Below, in pieces: positions 26,397 to 34,761 of a stretch of 35,690 nt of DNA. The notes beneath the pieces were generated by a model, which had not been told where the DNA came from, did no database searches, and saw only the letters and a program-made list of their open reading frames with translations. This DNA comes from an uncultured Lachnospiraceae bacterium (GTDB taxonomy: Bacteria > Bacillota > Clostridia > Lachnospirales > Lachnospiraceae), in NCBI GenBank assembly GCA_947625205.1, contig CANQNN010000026.1:1-35690 (forward strand), read 5' to 3'. The number at the start of each line of letters is the position of its first letter. Position 1 is the stretch's first letter. A program made the translations under genes and the position numbers.

Positions 26397-26423
26397 TTAG
26401 CACTCATTTATGTCGAGTGCTAA
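26397..26423. promoter_or_regulatory. CIRCE operator (HrcA site)
   Basis: TTAGCACTC, nine bases, GAGTGCTAA: a perfect match to the CIRCE consensus. It lies just downstream of the groES -10 region, where bound HrcA repressor blocks transcription until heat stress. Confidence 0.97.
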
Positions 26424-26434
26424 TCACAAAATAT

Positions 26435-26463
26435 ATATTAGTTTTTCTACGGGCGCATTGCAA
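26435..26463 (-). promoter_or_regulatory. groES-groEL promoter
   Basis: The minus strand reads TTGCAA (26463-26458), 17 bp, TAATAT (26440-26435). The predicted start falls near 26428, at the edge of the CIRCE element, which fits the usual HrcA arrangement. Confidence 0.65.
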
Positions 26464-26467
26464 ACAG

Positions 26468-26512
26468 AACGAGAGACATTTGCGCATCTCATTCATGCAA
26501 TTATCTCTCGTT
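26468..26512 (-). terminator. Terminator of the c-di-GMP gene pair
   Basis: A 9-bp perfect stem AACGAGAGA/TCTCTCGTT (26512-26504 and 26476-26468) with an inner TTGCAT/ATGCGCAA pairing lies 80 nt after the GGDEF gene. It overlaps the neighbourhood of the groES -35 box, so the two units are packed tightly. Confidence 0.65.
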
Positions 26513-26593
26513 TTCTTCCATTTTCTTCCGTTTTCTTATTATACCCTGGAATATAGGATTTAATACTTTTTTTAGAAATCCCGATATAGTCTT

Positions 26594-27529
26594 TTATGCC
26601 TGCCGCTTTCCCTTCTCAAGCCGCTGCCGGTATCCGGGTGAATTTTTGATTTCAAACTTATTATTGAACATCTCGTATTCCGCGTCGGCAAGCTTTTCCC
26701 TGACCCCTTCTTCCACGTTGGTCCTGTAAACGACGCCGCAGGCTACGGAAGGCGCAAGCAGTTCATCTTCATAGTTTATGCAGGCGTCCTGCACTCTGGC
26801 ACAGTAATCTTCCGCCTCGCCGTCCTCAGCCATAGGAATGAGTACGATAAAAACATCGCCGTCCACCCTGCCGATCACATAGTCGGGCTTGGCGTTATCT
26901 TTGATGATCCCCGCTATAACCCTGATGAGTCTGTCGCTTTCTTCATCTCCGTAATTGTCGTTGACATACTTCCAGTCGTTAATGTTGATATTGATAACGG
27001 CCACGGGAACGATCTTTGCCCTGTCTATGACCTGCATGCGCTCCTCAAAATACAGCTTGTGGCAGACGCCCGTCAGCGCATCCTCTTTTTCTCCTCTGGC
27101 CGTCTGTAAATGCTGCATTCCTACTTTTTCTTCCAGCTCATCCATATAAATAGAAGATTCTGTATGCAGGTATGCCTCCTCGCCCCACTGGGACAGGATA
27201 CTGACAAAGCTGTCGAGAAGTCTTTCCGCCTCCTGCCTCTTATCCCCGGAAACGCGCTCCGTCTGCGCATACAGATGCGCCACCGTTCTTCCGCAGACTT
27301 TTACCTTGCGCCCCGGATCCTCCACCACATCCGGCGTGAATCCGGCAAAACCTCCCACGGACACAACCTTCTCTCCGTGCCGCTCCGTGATCAGGATCGA
27401 TGCATTTGTCAGTGCACAGAACACCTTGCAGTATTCCGTCAACGTATCGATCGCATACAGATGATCCAGCGAATAATTTCTGATATTCTCTTTGATCCTT
27501 TTTTCAAAAGGAACTGCCCTGTAATCCAT
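26594..27529 (-). CDS. Degenerate GGDEF-domain protein
   Basis: 311 residues, cytoplasmic. Residues about 20-130 form a small sensor-like domain (YCKVFCALTNASILITERHGEKVVSVGG, loosely like PocR or GAF sensors; uncertain). Residues about 150-300 are a GGDEF fold, but the signature reads R-V-D-G-D-V-F (residues 221-227), so the first Gly and the catalytic Glu of GG(D/E)EF are lost; the metal-site region is also altered (NININD). It is probably not a diguanylate cyclase, but may bind GTP or c-di-GMP or act as a regulator. It starts 11 nt after the redox/EAL gene, with AGGAG eight bases upstream of the ATG, so it may tune that phosphodiesterase. Confidence 0.85.
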   Translation of the reverse strand: MDYRAVPFEKRIKENIRNYSLDHLYAIDTLTEYCKVFCALTNASILITERHGEKVVSVGGFAGFTPDVVEDPGRKVKVCGRTVAHLYAQTERVSGDKRQEAERLLDSFVSILSQWGEEAYLHTESSIYMDELEEKVGMQHLQTARGEKEDALTGVCHKLYFEERMQVIDRAKIVPVAVINININDWKYVNDNYGDEESDRLIRVIAGIIKDNAKPDYVIGRVDGDVFIVLIPMAEDGEAEDYCARVQDACINYEDELLAPSVACGVVYRTNVEEGVREKLADAEYEMFNNKFEIKNSPGYRQRLEKGKRQA

Positions 27530-27540
27530 ACCCCAATCTC

Positions 27541-29289
27541 CTATTTCCCCGCCTGTTGCTTCAACAGTTCAAAAACGTCATCCTTAGGCATCGGCTTGGC
27601 ATAGTAATAACCCTGTACATGGTCACAGCCTATGCTCCTTAACACATCCACCTGCTCCTTCGTCTCCACACCCTCGGCAAGAAGCCCCAATCCGAGTTTG
27701 TTGGACATGGCGACCACCTGCTCCAGTATCATCCTGCCCTTCTCCGAAAGCATCATATTTTCAATAAACTTCTTATCGAGCTTGATCACGTCAAAGGGCG
27801 TCTCCAATAAAATGTTGAGTGATGAATAGCCGCTTCCAAAATCATCCATCAGAAGCGTGTATCCTTCCTCCTTAAGCTGGTATGCTTTCCTGCTCACCTG
27901 CTGGTCATCCACCGTTTCCGTAATCTCTAATTCCAGCATTTCCTGCGGAATTCCCCAGCTGTGTATCAGGTCAGAAAGCACTTTGATACACTCGTCGTCG
28001 CGCAGATGCACTCTGGATACATTGACGGAGACCGGACAGCACGTGATACCCGCATCCTTACATCTCTTAATAAAACGGCACGCCTCTTCCCATATGTAAT
28101 AATCTACCTTCCTGACAAAACCGTTCTCCTCGATAACGGGAATAAACTGATCCGGAAATATCATACCCCGTTCGGGATGCTTCCACCTGACGAGAGCCTC
28201 CGCGCCGACAATCTCATTCTTTGCAATACTGTATTTCGGCTGAAGATACATCATAAACTGGCGTTCCGTGATCGCCGCCTGCATATTCTCCTCAATAAAT
28301 TTCCTGTTATACAGCGATTCCTTAAACTGATCCTTATAAAACAGTATATGGCTGACGCCGTTATTCTTAACGAATTTTCTCGCCATCGCCGCGCGGTCTT
28401 CCATCTGGCGCAGCTCCATCCGGCGATCCTCAACCGTGTATACGCCATAGGACATCTGAAGCTTTATATCCTTATAACTGCTTATCCTGTCGTCCAGTTT
28501 CTGTATCAGCTCTTCCAGTTCTTCTTCTGCCTCATACTCTGTCACTACCATAAAGACGTCGCTTCGCAGATTGATAAAATACTGCCTGTCATTGCACACC
28601 CCGCTAAGCTGTGTTTTGATAAAATCCAGTATCTCGTCGCCTATCTTCTCGCCGTACAGGTCATTGATGATCTTGAACCGTCTGATATCAAACTGGATAA
28701 ACCCGATCTCCTTTGCGGAAGAGAGCAAAAGGTCGTTCACATTTTTTCTGAATCTGCGGAACTTCCTGATGCTTTTTAACACCGTCTGCATCTCGCCGTT
28801 TTCCAGGATCTCATCTGTCTCGATCGCAGTTTCTCCGAACTGATCCAGATTTTCCTTCAGTATATCCTCCAAAATCTCTATGGCAGAATCCAGAACGCCG
28901 GGACATATCTTCTGCATCAGATTCTGACGATGTATCTCCGCGAGCTCTTCCATCTTAGACAGGTCTTTCCCCAGAATATCCTTGCAGTCTACCGCCCCGT
29001 TCATCCTCTCGGAAAAACGCCGGATATACTCTTCCGTCTTCTTTATGCCATATACTTCTTTTTCCCTGTCCTGCGCGTCATAGTTTCCAAACATCATCCC
29101 TAAAACCATCAGCGCTGCAGAGATGCAGCCGCAGACGCCGCCCTGACGCATACCGCCGCCGAAGCATGTGCCGATCTTTAAGGCCGTTTTGAGATCCATC
29201 CCCATGTCATCGGCAAAGGCGCCAAGTAACGCCTGTGTACAGTGATATTGCTGCTGGATTAACTGTCTCGCTTTCTCTTTATGAGTCAT
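27541..29289 (-). CDS. C_GCAxxG_C_C redox domain fused to GGDEF-EAL, c-di-GMP phosphodiesterase
   Basis: 582 residues. Residues 1-110 match the C_GCAxxG_C_C putative redox family: Cys17, Cys42 in GTCFGGGM, Cys53/Cys55 in GGVCGCISAALMVLG and Cys102 in DCKDILGKDL. Residues about 170-310 are a GGDEF fold with its signature lost (L-R-S-D-V-F at 241-246). Residues about 330-575 are an EAL domain with all key elements: E364-A-L, N423, E455, D482-D483 in MDDFGSGYSS, K503, E539 and the QGYYYAKP end, so c-di-GMP hydrolysis is expected. I read it as a redox-responsive phosphodiesterase; the sensing is inference. The ribosome site GGGGAG is 13 bases from the ATG, rather far. The degenerate GGDEF gene follows. 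Confidence 0.9.
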   Translation of the reverse strand: MTHKEKARQLIQQQYHCTQALLGAFADDMGMDLKTALKIGTCFGGGMRQGGVCGCISAALMVLGMMFGNYDAQDREKEVYGIKKTEEYIRRFSERMNGAVDCKDILGKDLSKMEELAEIHRQNLMQKICPGVLDSAIEILEDILKENLDQFGETAIETDEILENGEMQTVLKSIRKFRRFRKNVNDLLLSSAKEIGFIQFDIRRFKIINDLYGEKIGDEILDFIKTQLSGVCNDRQYFINLRSDVFMVVTEYEAEEELEELIQKLDDRISSYKDIKLQMSYGVYTVEDRRMELRQMEDRAAMARKFVKNNGVSHILFYKDQFKESLYNRKFIEENMQAAITERQFMMYLQPKYSIAKNEIVGAEALVRWKHPERGMIFPDQFIPVIEENGFVRKVDYYIWEEACRFIKRCKDAGITCCPVSVNVSRVHLRDDECIKVLSDLIHSWGIPQEMLELEITETVDDQQVSRKAYQLKEEGYTLLMDDFGSGYSSLNILLETPFDVIKLDKKFIENMMLSEKGRMILEQVVAMSNKLGLGLLAEGVETKEQVDVLRSIGCDHVQGYYYAKPMPKDDVFELLKQQAGK

Positions 29290-29337
29290 ATTATTGTTAT
29301 ATTTCTCCCCACCGTGTACATCTACCCACTTTATGTT

Positions 29338-29366
29338 ATTCTAACAAATAACCGCCGGAATGTATA
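29338..29366 (-). promoter_or_regulatory. Possible extended -10 promoter for the redox/EAL gene
   Basis: The minus strand reads TATACA (29366-29361), 17 bp ending in TGT, TAGAAT (29343-29338). The TG motif before the -10 would compensate for the weak -35. Confidence 0.45.
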
Positions 29367-29402
29367 GTATAAACGGGTTATTTCTTTAAGGGTTATTTCC
29401 TT

Positions 29403-29448
29403 GAACAAACAAACCCGCCTCTGTCGGCTGCGCCAAACGAAGCGGGTT
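29403..29448 (-). terminator. Terminator of the gapA-pgk-tpiA run
   Basis: On the minus strand AACCCGC/GCGGGTT (29448-29442 and 29418-29412) is followed by TGTTTGTT. Two further hairpins stand between it and the tpiA stop: CACTAAG/CTTAGTG (29493-29519) and TTCCGG/CCGGAA (near 29464-29483). Confidence 0.75.
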
Positions 29449-29524
29449 GATGTGATGCCCTGCTTCCGGAATCGCCCCGGAAACAGTCTGTACACTAAGA
29501 CCGATTGTTTTGCTTAGTGATCTG

Positions 29525-30274
29525 TTACTTATAATTGACGATCTTGCCGAAATCAGCTTTGAGGGAAGCGCCGCCCACCAGACCGCCGTCAATGTCAGGC
29601 TGTGCAAACAGCTCCGCCGCATTGCCTGCGTTTACAGAACCGCCGTACTGGATGCGGACAGCGTCAGCCGTTGCCGCATCATACATCTCTGCGATACAGT
29701 CACGGATACCTTTGCATACCTCCTGTGCCTGTTCGGTAGTCGCGGTCTTGCCCGTGCCGATCGCCCAGATAGGCTCATATGCGATCACCATGCTCTTAAC
29801 CTGGTCTGCGGTAATACCCGCAAGGTCAGATTTGATCTGCAGTCTGATCCAGTCCATCGTAACGCCCATCTCTCTCTGCTCTAAGGACTCGCCGCAGCAG
29901 AGGATCGGCGTAAGCCCGGACTCGAAAGCTTTCTTCACTTTCTTATTTAACAGCGCGTCATCTTCCTTGAAGTAGTCTCGTCTCTCGGAGTGACCGATGA
30001 TCACGTACTTTGCGCCCGCGTCCTTGATCATTGCCGCAGAGATCTCGCCCGTGTATGCGCCCTTCTCCTCGAAATACATATTCTCCGCGCCTACCGCTAC
30101 GTTAGTGCCTTTAACGGCAGCCACAACGGGAACAATGTCGATGGCGGGCACGCAGTATACCACATCCACGTCATCGGATTTTACCAAATCTTTCAGTTCG
30201 TCACATAATTTGACAGCCTCGCTGGGAGTCATATTCATCTTCCAGTTACCGGCTACGATTTTTCTTCTTGCCAT
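29525..30274 (-). CDS. tpiA: Triosephosphate isomerase
   Basis: 249 residues from ATG at 30274; the frame is open to 30418 but only this start gives the family N-terminus [14 protein letters not shown]. It interconverts dihydroxyacetone phosphate and glyceraldehyde 3-phosphate in glycolysis. Catalytic residues are visible: Lys in GNWKMN, His in [11 protein letters not shown], Glu in [13 protein letters not shown], and the phosphate-binding YGGSVN and GGLVGGASL. It follows pgk across a 176-nt structured gap and closes the gapA-pgk-tpiA series. Confidence 0.97.
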   Translation of the reverse strand: MARRKIVAGNWKMNMTPSEAVKLCDELKDLVKSDDVDVVYCVPAIDIVPVVAAVKGTNVAVGAENMYFEEKGAYTGEISAAMIKDAGAKYVIIGHSERRDYFKEDDALLNKKVKKAFESGLTPILCCGESLEQREMGVTMDWIRLQIKSDLAGITADQVKSMVIAYEPIWAIGTGKTATTEQAQEVCKGIRDCIAEMYDAATADAVRIQYGGSVNAGNAAELFAQPDIDGGLVGGASLKADFGKIVNYK

Positions 30275-30324
30275 TTTCTTTTCCTCTCCTATTTTCTCTT
30301 GATTCTCTACATACTGTATCATTC

Positions 30325-30450
30325 GATAAGCATCGCCTCGAAATTGCTGCGCAATTCCTCGGGTGCGTTGCACCCTCAAAGCAGCGTATCCAAAAGATGC
30401 CCCGTGCCAGCACGGCATCTTTCGTCACGCCGCTTCTCGCTCTGCTTATC
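30325..30450. repeat. Structured multi-hairpin spacer between pgk and tpiA
   Basis: An outer stem GATAAGCA/TGCTTATC (30325-30332, 30443-30450) encloses three perfect hairpins: AATTGC-tgc-GCAATT (30342-30356), GGGTGC-gtt-GCACCC (30361-30375) and AGATGCC...GGCATCT (30395-30420). One arm abuts the pgk stop. The shape suggests RNA processing or differential stability of pgk and tpiA parts of the message. Confidence 0.6.
30391..30420 (-). terminator. Terminator-like hairpin after pgk
   Basis: On the minus strand AGATGCC/GGCATCT with inner GTGC/GCAC is followed by TTTT. It could partly terminate transcription before tpiA. No promoter for tpiA was recognised in the remaining gap. Confidence 0.5.
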
Positions 30451-31674
30451 TCATCTGTCATCCGCCGCCACTACGCCCGGGAGCTCTTTGCCCTCCAGGA
30501 ATTCCAGGGAAGCGCCGCCGCCTGTGGAGATGTGGCTCATCTTATCCGCAAAGCCAAGCTGGTTTACCGCCGCAGCAGAATCGCCGCCGCCGATGATAGT
30601 TGTTGCGGAAGTCTCAGCCAGCGCTTTGGCAACCGCGATCGTACCTTTTGCAAGGATCGGATTCTCAAATACGCCCATCGGTCCGTTCCACACAACCGTC
30701 TTGGCAGACTTGACCGCATCGGCATACAGCTCAGCAGTTTTAGTACCGATATCAAGACCTTCCTTGTTTGCCGGAATCTTGTCGGCATCCACGATCTCTA
30801 CATCGATCTTTGCATCAATAGGATCCGGGAAGCTGTCGGCAACCGTGGTATCGATAGGGAGAAGCAGCTTCTTGCCAAGCTTCTTAGCCTTATCCATCAT
30901 CTCTTTACAGTAATCGATCTTTTCATCGTCTACCAGGGAATTACCGATCTCATAGCCCTGCGCCTTCAGGAACGTAAACGCCATACCGCCGCCAATGATC
31001 AGGGTGTCGCACTTCTCCAGCAGATTGTTGATCACGTTCAGCTTGTCAGCTACCTTGGCACCGCCCAGGATCGCCACGAAAGGTCTTACGGGATTCTCTA
31101 CCGCATTGCCGAGGAAGTCGATCTCTTTCTGCATCAGATAACCTACTGCGCACTCGCCGCCCTTAGCGCGGACAACGTCTGTCACGCCGGCAACAGAAGC
31201 ATGCGCCCTGTGGGAAGAACCAAAGGCGTCACATACATATACATCACACAGATCAGCCAGCTCTTTGCTGAACTGCTCGCCGTTCTTGGTCTCCTCGGAG
31301 CCACGGAAACGGGTATTCTGAAGAAGAACGACATCTCCCTCCTTCATAGCGTTTACAGCAGCGGTAGCCGCCTCGCCCGTTACGTTGTAATCGGATACAA
31401 AATTTACAGGTTTGCCTAATTTCTCAGACAGTCTCTCTGCAACGGGAGCAAGGGACTCACCCTCGTTGGGACCGTTCTTAACCTTACCCAGATGGGAGCA
31501 GAGGATTACCTTGCCGCCGTCCGCGATCAGCTTCTTAATGGTAGGAAGCGCCGCAACGATACGAGTCTCATCCGTGATCTTTCCTTCTTTCAAGGGAACG
31601 TTGAAATCACATCTTACAAGAACTCTTTTTCCCTTAACATTGATATCATCTACCGATTTTTTATTTAATGACAT
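30451..31674 (-). CDS. pgk: Phosphoglycerate kinase
   Basis: 407 residues from ATG at 31674 (GGAGG eight bases upstream; the open frame begins at 31731). It makes ATP from 1,3-bisphosphoglycerate. Signatures: [15 protein letters not shown] at the N-terminus, [24 protein letters not shown], and the nucleotide-binding region with [11 protein letters not shown] and [13 protein letters not shown], ending in [18 protein letters not shown]. All active-site segments are intact. It lies between gapA and tpiA. Confidence 0.97.
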   Translation of the reverse strand: MSLNKKSVDDINVKGKRVLVRCDFNVPLKEGKITDETRIVAALPTIKKLIADGGKVILCSHLGKVKNGPNEGESLAPVAERLSEKLGKPVNFVSDYNVTGEAATAAVNAMKEGDVVLLQNTRFRGSEETKNGEQFSKELADLCDVYVCDAFGSSHRAHASVAGVTDVVRAKGGECAVGYLMQKEIDFLGNAVENPVRPFVAILGGAKVADKLNVINNLLEKCDTLIIGGGMAFTFLKAQGYEIGNSLVDDEKIDYCKEMMDKAKKLGKKLLLPIDTTVADSFPDPIDAKIDVEIVDADKIPANKEGLDIGTKTAELYADAVKSAKTVVWNGPMGVFENPILAKGTIAVAKALAETSATTIIGGGDSAAAVNQLGFADKMSHISTGGGASLEFLEGKELPGVVAADDR

Positions 31675-31741
31675 GTGTATGTCCTCCTGTTTTATGATTT
31701 GAGGCGCGCCGCCCCATTCTTTTCTTACCAATGAGATGAAA

Positions 31742-31771
31742 CAGAGACCCGGCCCAACGGCCGAGCCTCTG
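31742..31771 (-). terminator. Hairpin between gapA and pgk
   Basis: On the minus strand an imperfect 13-pair stem (CAGAG/CTCTG outer, GGCC/GGCC-type inner pairs, two mismatches) is followed by TTTCATC. It lies 115 nt past the gapA stop and 68 nt before pgk, so it may partly end gapA transcripts and leave readthrough into pgk. Confidence 0.5.
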
Positions 31772-31799
31772 CAGATTACATTATTTCATGATCGTCCAC

Positions 31800-31873
31800 C
31801 GAGTCTGCGAAGCAGATCTCGTAAACGAACTACGCTTTTTCCCGAGTTCGCGAAGCGAATCTCGCAGACGAAC
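31800..31873. repeat. Pair of covarying 31-nt hairpin repeats between gapA and pgk
   Basis: Units 31800-31830 and 31843-31873 share the plan CGAG-TNNGC-gaa-GCNNA-t-CTCG-NANACGAAC. Of six differences, four are paired changes inside the stem (TCTGC/GCAGA versus TTCGC/GCGAA) that keep pairing. Twelve bases (31831-31842) separate them. The element behind groEL shares the TCTGCgaaGCAGA core. Confidence 0.75.
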
Positions 31874-31885
31874 TTGTTCGTCTTG

Positions 31886-32887
31886 TTATGCTAACTCAGA
31901 GAAGTACTTGATTGTACGAACCATCTGGGATGTGTAGCTGTTCTCATTGTCGTACCATGAAACAACCTGTACCAGATTGTCAGCGCCAACCATCGTCTGT
32001 GTAGCATCGAAGATAGAGCCGTATGTGCTTCCTACGATATCGGAGGAAACGATCTCATCCTCATTGTATCCAAAGGACTCATTGGATGCTGCCTTCATAG
32101 CTGCATTGATCTCTTCCTTGGTTACAGACTTCTCAACAGTCGCTACAAGGATCGTTGTAGAACCTGTCGGGGTAGGAACACGCTGTGCGGAACCGATCAG
32201 CTTGCCGTTCAGTTCAGGAATAACCAGGCCGATTGCTTTAGCTGCACCTGTGCTGTTGGGAACAATGTTGACAGCGCCTGCGCGGGATCTTCTCAGATCG
32301 CCTTTTCTCTGAGGACCGTCCAGAATCATCTGGTCGCCTGTGTAAGCATGAATGGTGCTCATGATACCGGACTTGATCGTTGCCAGATCGTTCAGTGCCT
32401 TAGCCATAGGAGCCAGGCAGTTCGTTGTGCAGGAAGCCGCGGAGATGATCGTATCCGAAGCCTTCAGTGTCTTGTGGTTTACATTGTATACGATTGTAGG
32501 AAGGTCGTTACCTGCAGGTGCGGAAATAACTACTTTTCTTGCGCCAGCATTGATGTGTGCCTGAGCTTTCTCCTTGCTTGTGTAGAAACCGGAGCACTCC
32601 AGAACAACGTCAACTTTAAGCTCGCCCCAAGGACAGTTGTTTGCGTCAGGCTCTTTGTAGATCTTCAGGGTCTTGCCGTCAACCGTGATCGTATCCTCGC
32701 CTGCGGACACGGTATCTGCCAGCGCATATTTACCCTGGGAAGAATCGTATTTCAACAGATGTGCAAGCATCTTAGGGCTTGTCAGATCGTTGATCGCTAC
32801 TACCTCATATCCTTCTGCACCAAACATCTGTCTGAATGCAAGACGACCGATACGGCCGAAACCATTGATTGCTACTCTTACTGCCAT
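31886..32887 (-). CDS. gapA: Glyceraldehyde-3-phosphate dehydrogenase, type I
   Basis: 333 residues, standard length. It oxidises glyceraldehyde 3-phosphate with NAD+ and phosphate. The Rossmann motif [15 protein letters not shown], the catalytic Cys in [17 protein letters not shown], His in the following domain, and TGAAKAIG and [15 protein letters not shown] near the end are all present. Asp32 in AINDLTSP points to NAD rather than NADP. ATG 32887 has AGGAGG nine bases upstream. First gene of the gapA-pgk-tpiA series. Confidence 0.98.
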   Translation of the reverse strand: MAVRVAINGFGRIGRLAFRQMFGAEGYEVVAINDLTSPKMLAHLLKYDSSQGKYALADTVSAGEDTITVDGKTLKIYKEPDANNCPWGELKVDVVLECSGFYTSKEKAQAHINAGARKVVISAPAGNDLPTIVYNVNHKTLKASDTIISAASCTTNCLAPMAKALNDLATIKSGIMSTIHAYTGDQMILDGPQRKGDLRRSRAGAVNIVPNSTGAAKAIGLVIPELNGKLIGSAQRVPTPTGSTTILVATVEKSVTKEEINAAMKAASNESFGYNEDEIVSSDIVGSTYGSIFDATQTMVGADNLVQVVSWYDNENSYTSQMVRTIKYFSELA

Positions 32888-32948
32888 TTTTTAGTCCCTC
32901 CTAAAAATATGATTTTATATAATCTTGCCCTTCTTAAATGGATAAGAT

Positions 32949-32964
32949 TGACAAAATTTTGTCA
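32949..32964. promoter_or_regulatory. Perfect 16-bp palindrome upstream of gapA
   Basis: TGACAAAATTTTGTCA reads the same on both strands, 62 nt before the gapA ATG and upstream of an AT-rich -10-like TATATA (32921-32916, minus). It is followed on the gapA side by a split repeat AATCTT...AAGATT (32921-32926, 32944-32949). A repressor or activator site is likely; the regulator is not identified. Confidence 0.5.
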
Positions 32965-33044
32965 GCAGATTTATTTTACCTAATCTGTCCCGAAAATTCA
33001 AGATGTAAATCAAAAATATTTCCTTTCAGTCCACCAGACAAATC

Positions 33045-33073
33045 TTGCGCTCCTTTCGCCCTCAGACTATAAT
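33045..33073 (+). promoter_or_regulatory. Promoter of the PHP phosphatase gene
   Basis: TTGCGC (33045-33050), 17-bp spacer, perfect TATAAT (33068-33073), giving a leader of about 35 nt to the ATG at 33115. Confidence 0.7.
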
Positions 33074-33114
33074 GGGCTATGAGCAATATAAAATACAGGA
33101 ATCAGGAGGTACTT

Positions 33115-33933
33115 ATGCAGATCACGGCGGACTATCATTTACATTCTTCCTTTTCAGGAGATTCGGACACCCCTATGGAAAAGATGATCCTGCGGGGCAT
33201 AGAACTGGGACTGACGCAGATGTGTTTTACGGAGCACAACGATTTCGATTACCCTGTCACGGCGTCCGAACCCGAAGGCTTTTTTGAACTCAATCCCGAT
33301 GCCTATCTGTACGATCTGTTATGCCTTAAAGAAAAATACGCGGACCGGATCCGGATCCTCTTCGGCGTGGAGCTGGGCTTGCAGCCCCACCTGTCCAAAC
33401 AAAACGCCGCCTTTGCCAAGGCTCACGATTACGACTTTATCATCGCTTCTTCCCATTTATGCGGCGGCAGGGACCCCTTCTATCCTTCTTTTTATGAAGG
33501 GCGGACGCAGGAAGAGGCGTACCGCGAATATTTTACATCCATTCTCGACAATCTGAGAGTGTACAGCAATTTTGACGTCTACGGGCACCTGGACTATGTG
33601 GTGCGCTACGGCCCGAAGAAAGACGAGGGATACTCTTATGAAGTCTATCGTGATATCTTCGATGCGATCCTGGCGCGACTGATCGATATGGAAAAAGGCA
33701 TCGAAATCAATACAAAGGGACTGGACAAAGGCCTGCGGGATGCGAATCCCTGTGCGGGCGTGCTCAGGCGCTATCGCGAACTGGGCGGCGAGATCGTCAC
33801 AGTGGGGTCTGACGCCCACACGCCGGAGCAGATCGCCGCATGTTTCGACCGCGCCGCAGACATACTGAAGGACTGCGGTTTCCGGTATTATGCCACCTTT
33901 GAAAAACGCAGTCCCTCATTCCACAGGCTGTAG
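33115..33933 (+). CDS. PHP-family phosphoesterase, HisJ/HisK-like histidinol-phosphatase
   Basis: 272 residues from ATG at 33115, with GGAGG five bases upstream; the open frame starts at 33079. Metal-binding PHP motifs are in order: DYHLHSSFSGDS, FTEHNDFDYP, GVELGLQPH, IIASSHLC, YGHLDYVVRYG and VGSDAHTPEQI. These place it with HisJ-type histidinol phosphatases, which make histidinol in histidine synthesis. No other his gene is near, so the true substrate could be another phosphate ester; members are often over-annotated. Single-gene unit with its own promoter. A small hairpin ACAGGC/GCCTGT overlaps the stop (33923-33940) and may help termination. Confidence 0.88.
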   Translation: MQITADYHLHSSFSGDSDTPMEKMILRGIELGLTQMCFTEHNDFDYPVTASEPEGFFELNPDAYLYDLLCLKEKYADRIRILFGVELGLQPHLSKQNAAFAKAHDYDFIIASSHLCGGRDPFYPSFYEGRTQEEAYREYFTSILDNLRVYSNFDVYGHLDYVVRYGPKKDEGYSYEVYRDIFDAILARLIDMEKGIEINTKGLDKGLRDANPCAGVLRRYRELGGEIVTVGSDAHTPEQIAACFDRAADILKDCGFRYYATFEKRSPSFHRL

Positions 33934-34078
33934 CGCCTGTTCCGTTCCCGTTCTGTTGTTTCTGCAGACCGCAGTGCCTGTTCCGTTCTGCTTATTTTCC
34001 TGTTTTTGCCTTTCAGTCGGCAGACATGTTATAGGCCAGAGAAGCCAGAGAAATGTGCCGTAAAATCGCGGTTTATGA

Positions 34079-34696
34079 CTATCTGATAAAGTTCGTCCAC
34101 TCGGAAGGCTCCCGCTCGGGAAGACCATAGGCGCCTTTGCCAAGAGCAATGCTCTTCATCAGAAACGTCATGTTTCTCGCAAGCGTTCTCATGCCCTGCA
34201 GACCCTCCGCATCCTGCGCGGCTTCCCCGGCGGCCCTGCCGTGTATGCTGTTCCAATACTGGCCGGACGCTACCGGCATGCCGGATATGGTAAAGAACTT
34301 ATTCAGCTCATCGAAGGTCGATGACAGACCGCCTCTTCTGGCTGCAACCACACTCGCGCCAACCTTCATGGTCTTGTCAAAATGCGTGCTGTAGAACAGT
34401 CTGGTAAGAAACGCCACAAGCGTTGCATTAGCGGAGGCATAATATACGGGGCTTCCCACCACCAGGCCGTCACAGGCCTCAAACTTAGATGCCGCCTCAT
34501 TCACGATATCGTCAAATACGCATCTTCCCTTCTGTGCGCACGCGCCGCAGGCGATGCAGCTCCGGATCGCCTGATTTCCTATGTGCAAAAGCTCCGTCTC
34601 AACGCCCTCCTTCTCAAAAACCTGCTGCATCTCGTGAAGCGCTATGTAGGTGTTCCCATTTGCACGGGGACTTCCGTTTACCATCAATACTTTCAT
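34079..34696 (-). CDS. Flavodoxin-fold FMN oxidoreductase with Cys cluster (iron-sulfur flavoprotein-like)
   Basis: 205 residues from ATG at 34696, with AAGGAG six bases upstream; the open frame goes to 34774. MKVLMVNGSPRANGNT is the FMN phosphate-binding loop of flavodoxin-like NAD(P)H oxidoreductases. Cys47, Cys50, Cys53 and Cys59 (SCIACGACAQKGRC) form a compact motif like that in iron-sulfur flavoproteins of anaerobes, so a [4Fe-4S] cluster is possible. GSPVYYASANATLVAFLTRLFY is the second flavin-contact region. Role is probably electron transfer or detoxification in an anaerobe; donor and acceptor unknown. The 145-nt gap to the PHP gene is convergent and holds a short duplicated GCCTGTTCCGTTC (about 33935 and 33978). 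Confidence 0.88.
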   Translation of the reverse strand: MKVLMVNGSPRANGNTYIALHEMQQVFEKEGVETELLHIGNQAIRSCIACGACAQKGRCVFDDIVNEAASKFEACDGLVVGSPVYYASANATLVAFLTRLFYSTHFDKTMKVGASVVAARRGGLSSTFDELNKFFTISGMPVASGQYWNSIHGRAAGEAAQDAEGLQGMRTLARNMTFLMKSIALGKGAYGLPEREPSEWTNFIR

Positions 34697-34761
34697 GCTA
34701 ATCTCCTTTTCTATGAATTCTCTCTGTTGTCCCGGACCCGCCCGGCAGTCTGCGGACCCTT

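Noticed and set aside
30268..31419. 383-residue plus-strand frame over pgk
   Set aside because: Lies antisense to intact pgk and to the structured gap; no ribosome site and no family resemblance.
32949..32964. Palindrome as a Rex operator
   Set aside because: Rex sites begin TTGT and end ACAA around the centre; here the outer bases are TGAC/GTCA.
32949..32977. TTGACA with a distant TATTTT on the plus strand as a second promoter for the PHP gene
   Set aside because: The -10 is poor and a better promoter with TATAAT stands closer at 33045-33073; the TTGACA is part of the palindrome.
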